Source: Gammaproteobacteria bacterium (GTDB lineage: Bacteria; Pseudomonadota; Gammaproteobacteria; Pseudomonadales; Azotimanducaceae_A). From it: DNA of 8,276 nt. The DNA is taken from assembly GCA_028819775.1 (NCBI GenBank), contig JAPPKV010000464.1:2371-10646 (forward strand). The letters are read 5' to 3'. Below the pieces are notes generated by a model. The model saw only the letters and a list, made by a program, of their open reading frames with translations. It was not told the origin of the DNA and made no database searches. The position numbers were made by a program, and so were the translations under genes. Shown here in pieces: positions 6,704 through 8,276 of the stretch; within the stretch, counting starts at the first letter, position 1, and every line of letters begins with the position of its first letter.

Positions 6704-7447
6704 ATGCGTCCCATAGGCTTAGGGCGTACGGGTTGGGCTTGTCCCGTCCCGAGCCAGCAAAACTGCGCGTGCCGATTCGGGCGACGTCACATTCTGGCGG
6801 GTGGCTTCGCCGCGCTTCTCCTCGGTGGCTGCCAAGGCGGCGCTTCCATTACCGTCGACGCCACCGTCCCGAGTCCCCTGGTCGACCCCATTCGGGCAGC
6901 CATGGGAGTCTATTTCGAGGATGACCTCGTCACCTACGTCCACGAAGAGGAGTTGGAAGACTACGGCCCCTACCGCATCGACATCGGCGCATCCCAGGCA
7001 CCCGTCTTCGTACGCGTGTTCAATGCGATGTTCGAGAATCTCGTTCCGATGGAGCCTGCGGATCAGGGGACGAACCTCCCCGCCGGCCCCATCCGCTTCG
7101 TCGGGACCGATGGCTCGTCCCCGGTCGTGGACGGCATCATCGCCCCGTCCATCGAAGAGGTGCAGTTCGCGATTCCCGATCAGACCGGCGGCGACTTCTA
7201 CGAGGTCTGGATTCGCTACAAGCTCACTCTGTTCGACGCGGGCGGGAACAACGTAGGTGAATTGCCCTTGATCGGATATGGGAAGGCCAACGAGCGCAAC
7301 TTCGGGCAGTTGGGCCAGCGGACGCCCGCGCTCCACGAAGCAACCATCTGGGCCCTGCGCGGCGCAGCGGCGGAGCTATCGTTACGATTCCAGGACCAGG
7401 ACCAAGTCCGAAAATGGCTCGCCGCCATCGGGGTTCAGCCGAGGTAA
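6704..7447 (+). CDS. Predicted Tat-exported lipoprotein of unknown function
   Basis: 247 residues from ATG 6704, chosen because AAGGA at 6691-6695 then lies 8 bases upstream. ATG 6695 (250 residues) is the alternative, but the same AAGG would abut it. The N-region is long and carries twin arginines in F-G-R27-R28-H-I-L-A-G-G, followed by a hydrophobic stretch and the lipobox L-L-G-G-C43. That combination suggests a Tat-dependent lipoprotein, most likely outer-membrane bound. The mature part has no cysteine beyond C43 and is moderately acidic. Strand-like segments at 163-192 (YEVWIRYKLTLFDAGG, then ELPLIGYG) and a closing helix (about 211-240: EATIWALRGAAAEL, then VRKWLAA) recall small envelope lipoproteins of the LptE or ABC-transport-auxiliary type. 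The resemblance is too loose to name it. It precedes a second lipoprotein gene by 12 bases. Confidence 0.8.
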   Translation: MRPIGLGRTGWACPVPSQQNCACRFGRRHILAGGFAALLLGGCQGGASITVDATVPSPLVDPIRAAMGVYFEDDLVTYVHEEELEDYGPYRIDIGASQAPVFVRVFNAMFENLVPMEPADQGTNLPAGPIRFVGTDGSSPVVDGIIAPSIEEVQFAIPDQTGGDFYEVWIRYKLTLFDAGGNNVGELPLIGYGKANERNFGQLGQRTPALHEATIWALRGAAAELSLRFQDQDQVRKWLAAIGVQPR

Positions 7448-7452
7448 AGGAG
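7446..7452 (+). promoter_or_regulatory. Strong ribosome-binding site for the second lipoprotein gene
   Basis: AAAGGAG lies 7 bases before ATG 7460 and overlaps the TAA stop of the preceding gene. It is the best Shine-Dalgarno match among the genes of the window and fixes the start of the gene at 7460. Confidence 0.7.
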
Positions 7453-7459
7453 TGCCGCA

Positions 7460-8176
7460 ATGAAGGTCTCACACGTCACGCGCTACCGGAAACGAGGAGT
7501 GGCGGCCACGGTTTGCCTTGTTGCCGGTCTGTCATCGGTGGGATGCGTCCAGACGACCGTCCAGGAAGTGCGTCAGGCGGATACGCAAATCGGAACCGGC
7601 GAGTCCATCGTCATCCTGTCCCGTAAACACAAGACCCAGGGAGAGACCGAAGACGACTTCGTGACCTGCGTCAGCGACTCCGTCAACCGCGGCGACGGCG
7701 CCTTGCCGATCTTGAGCGAACGCGAGTTCGTGGATGCCACGTTTCCCTGGTTCGAACCCCGCACCGCCCCGCTCAACATGGAGGATCTCGCAACGGTCAT
7801 CAACCGTCCGCTCATCGCGAGGCGAATCGACGAAATCGGCGTTCGCTACCTGGTCTGGATCGAGGGGACCACGGAACGCACCGACGAGAGCGGGAGCCTC
7901 AACTGCACGTTCTTCTCCGGCGGCATACCGGCCTGCTTCGGCTTCCTATCCTGGGAGAGCGGATCCGACTACGAGGCCTCGGTGTGGGATGTCGAACGGG
8001 GCATGACCGTGGGTACGTTGAGCTCCGAGGCCGCCGGTACCAGCTTCGTCCCCGCCGTCGTGGTACCGATCCCCGTCATCGCCCGGGTCCGCGAAAAGGC
8101 ATGCGCCAACATGTCGGATCAGATCAAGACGTTCATCCACCCGACCTTGGCGTCAGTGCCGGTCCCGGAGGGGTAG
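7460..8176 (+). CDS. Predicted lipoprotein of unknown function
   Basis: 238 residues. A basic start (R9, R11? region RYRKRG at 8-13) and hydrophobic segment lead to a lipobox S26-V-G-C29, so the product is a Sec-type lipoprotein. The mature part has cysteines C70, C149, C159 and C214, enough for two disulfides in the periplasm. Recognisable stretches are EIGVRYLVWIEG (125-136), GGIPACFGFLSWE (154-166), and a hydrophobic stretch FVPAVVVPIPVIARV (196-210) that could be a buried strand pair or a membrane-associated hairpin. I do not recognise the family. The strong Shine-Dalgarno and the 12-base gap indicate it is an operon partner of the preceding lipoprotein gene, and the two may act together in the outer envelope. 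No link to the VWA motor genes is visible except adjacency and common direction. Confidence 0.85.
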   Translation: MKVSHVTRYRKRGVAATVCLVAGLSSVGCVQTTVQEVRQADTQIGTGESIVILSRKHKTQGETEDDFVTCVSDSVNRGDGALPILSEREFVDATFPWFEPRTAPLNMEDLATVINRPLIARRIDEIGVRYLVWIEGTTERTDESGSLNCTFFSGGIPACFGFLSWESGSDYEASVWDVERGMTVGTLSSEAAGTSFVPAVVVPIPVIARVREKACANMSDQIKTFIHPTLASVPVPEG

Positions 8177-8183
8177 CGGCAAG

Positions 8184-8276
8184 TCACTTCGAGGGTTGGA
8201 CCTCGAGAATCTCGCCGGACGTCCGCGACGGTTCAACCGCGTACCACTCCTTGAGCGTCACCTGCCAAGGCTGCTT
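8184..8276 (-). CDS. 3' end of a convergent gene (partial)
   Basis: On the minus strand one frame runs open from the window edge to a TGA at 8186-8184, giving 30 residues that begin KQPWQVTLKEWYAVEPSR and end LEVQPSK. The other two minus frames are closed within the same stretch. Codon composition and the clean stop 7 bases from the neighbouring gene's stop fit a real convergent gene end. The piece is too short to assign a function. Confidence 0.5.
   Translation of the reverse strand, partial: KQPWQVTLKEWYAVEPSRTSGEILEVQPSK
8189..8206. terminator. Possible bidirectional hairpin at the convergent junction
   Basis: TCGAGG (8189-8194) pairs perfectly with CCTCGA (8201-8206) around a six-base loop, just past the + strand gene's stop and inside the last codons of the minus strand gene. 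Neither side has a clear T-run. It sits where a shared terminator would be expected, but the stem is short. Confidence 0.25.

Noticed and set aside
6657..6716. 19-codon frame starting ATG GCC GCA in the gap before the lipoprotein gene
   Set aside because: It has no Shine-Dalgarno, overlaps the next gene's start and is too short to distinguish from chance.
1..8276. tRNA, rRNA, CRISPR, insertion sequence or integrase features
   Set aside because: No repeat-spacer pattern, terminal inverted repeats, transposase motifs or tRNA-like folds were found on reading either strand.

Overview
The window is GC-rich, almost fully coding and nearly all on the + strand. It reads as chromosome of a Gram-negative bacterium, most likely a proteobacterium. 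The signs are a MotA/TolQ/ExbB-type inner-membrane channel, two lipobox signal peptides and a probable Tat signal. I cannot name a genus. I see no RNA gene, CRISPR array, insertion sequence or phage gene.

Region 1 (54-6623) is a compact block of six genes joined by overlaps or gaps of 15 bases or fewer. In order they are: (1) a membrane-anchored protein with about five PEGA-like repeats and a C-terminal SUMF1/FGE-sulfatase-like domain that lacks the catalytic cysteine pair; (2) a small secreted, very acidic protein; (3) a four-helix MotA/TolQ/ExbB-family proton-channel subunit; (4) a cytoplasmic protein that looks like a degenerate Hsp70/actin-fold ATPase with an FHA-like C-terminal segment; (5) and (6) two paralogous single-pass proteins, each with an N-terminal helix containing a Phe-Leu-Asp motif, a coiled coil and a von Willebrand factor A (VWA) domain with a MIDAS metal site.

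The main interpretation is that genes 3, 5 and 6 encode a proton-motive-force-driven stator complex of the ExbB-ExbD/TolQ-TolR/MotA-MotB class. The usual periplasmic TolR/ExbD or peptidoglycan-binding domain would be replaced by VWA domains, and there are two different 'D' subunits. Gene 1 would be a large periplasmic, possibly wall- or glycan-contacting, scaffold or receptor. Gene 4 would be a cytoplasmic regulator, and gene 2 a small periplasmic or outer accessory. The assignment rests on motifs and gene order; nothing in the sequence says whether the machine serves envelope integrity, transport, motility or defence.

Region 2 (6624-8176) follows a 70-90 base gap and holds two lipoprotein genes of unrecognised function, 12 bases apart. 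The first has a Tat-like twin-arginine motif before its lipobox. The second has four cysteines besides its lipidation cysteine. They may be co-transcribed with the block or driven from a weak promoter candidate in the gap. At the right edge the 3' end of a convergent gene enters on the minus strand and stops 7 bases from the second lipoprotein gene.
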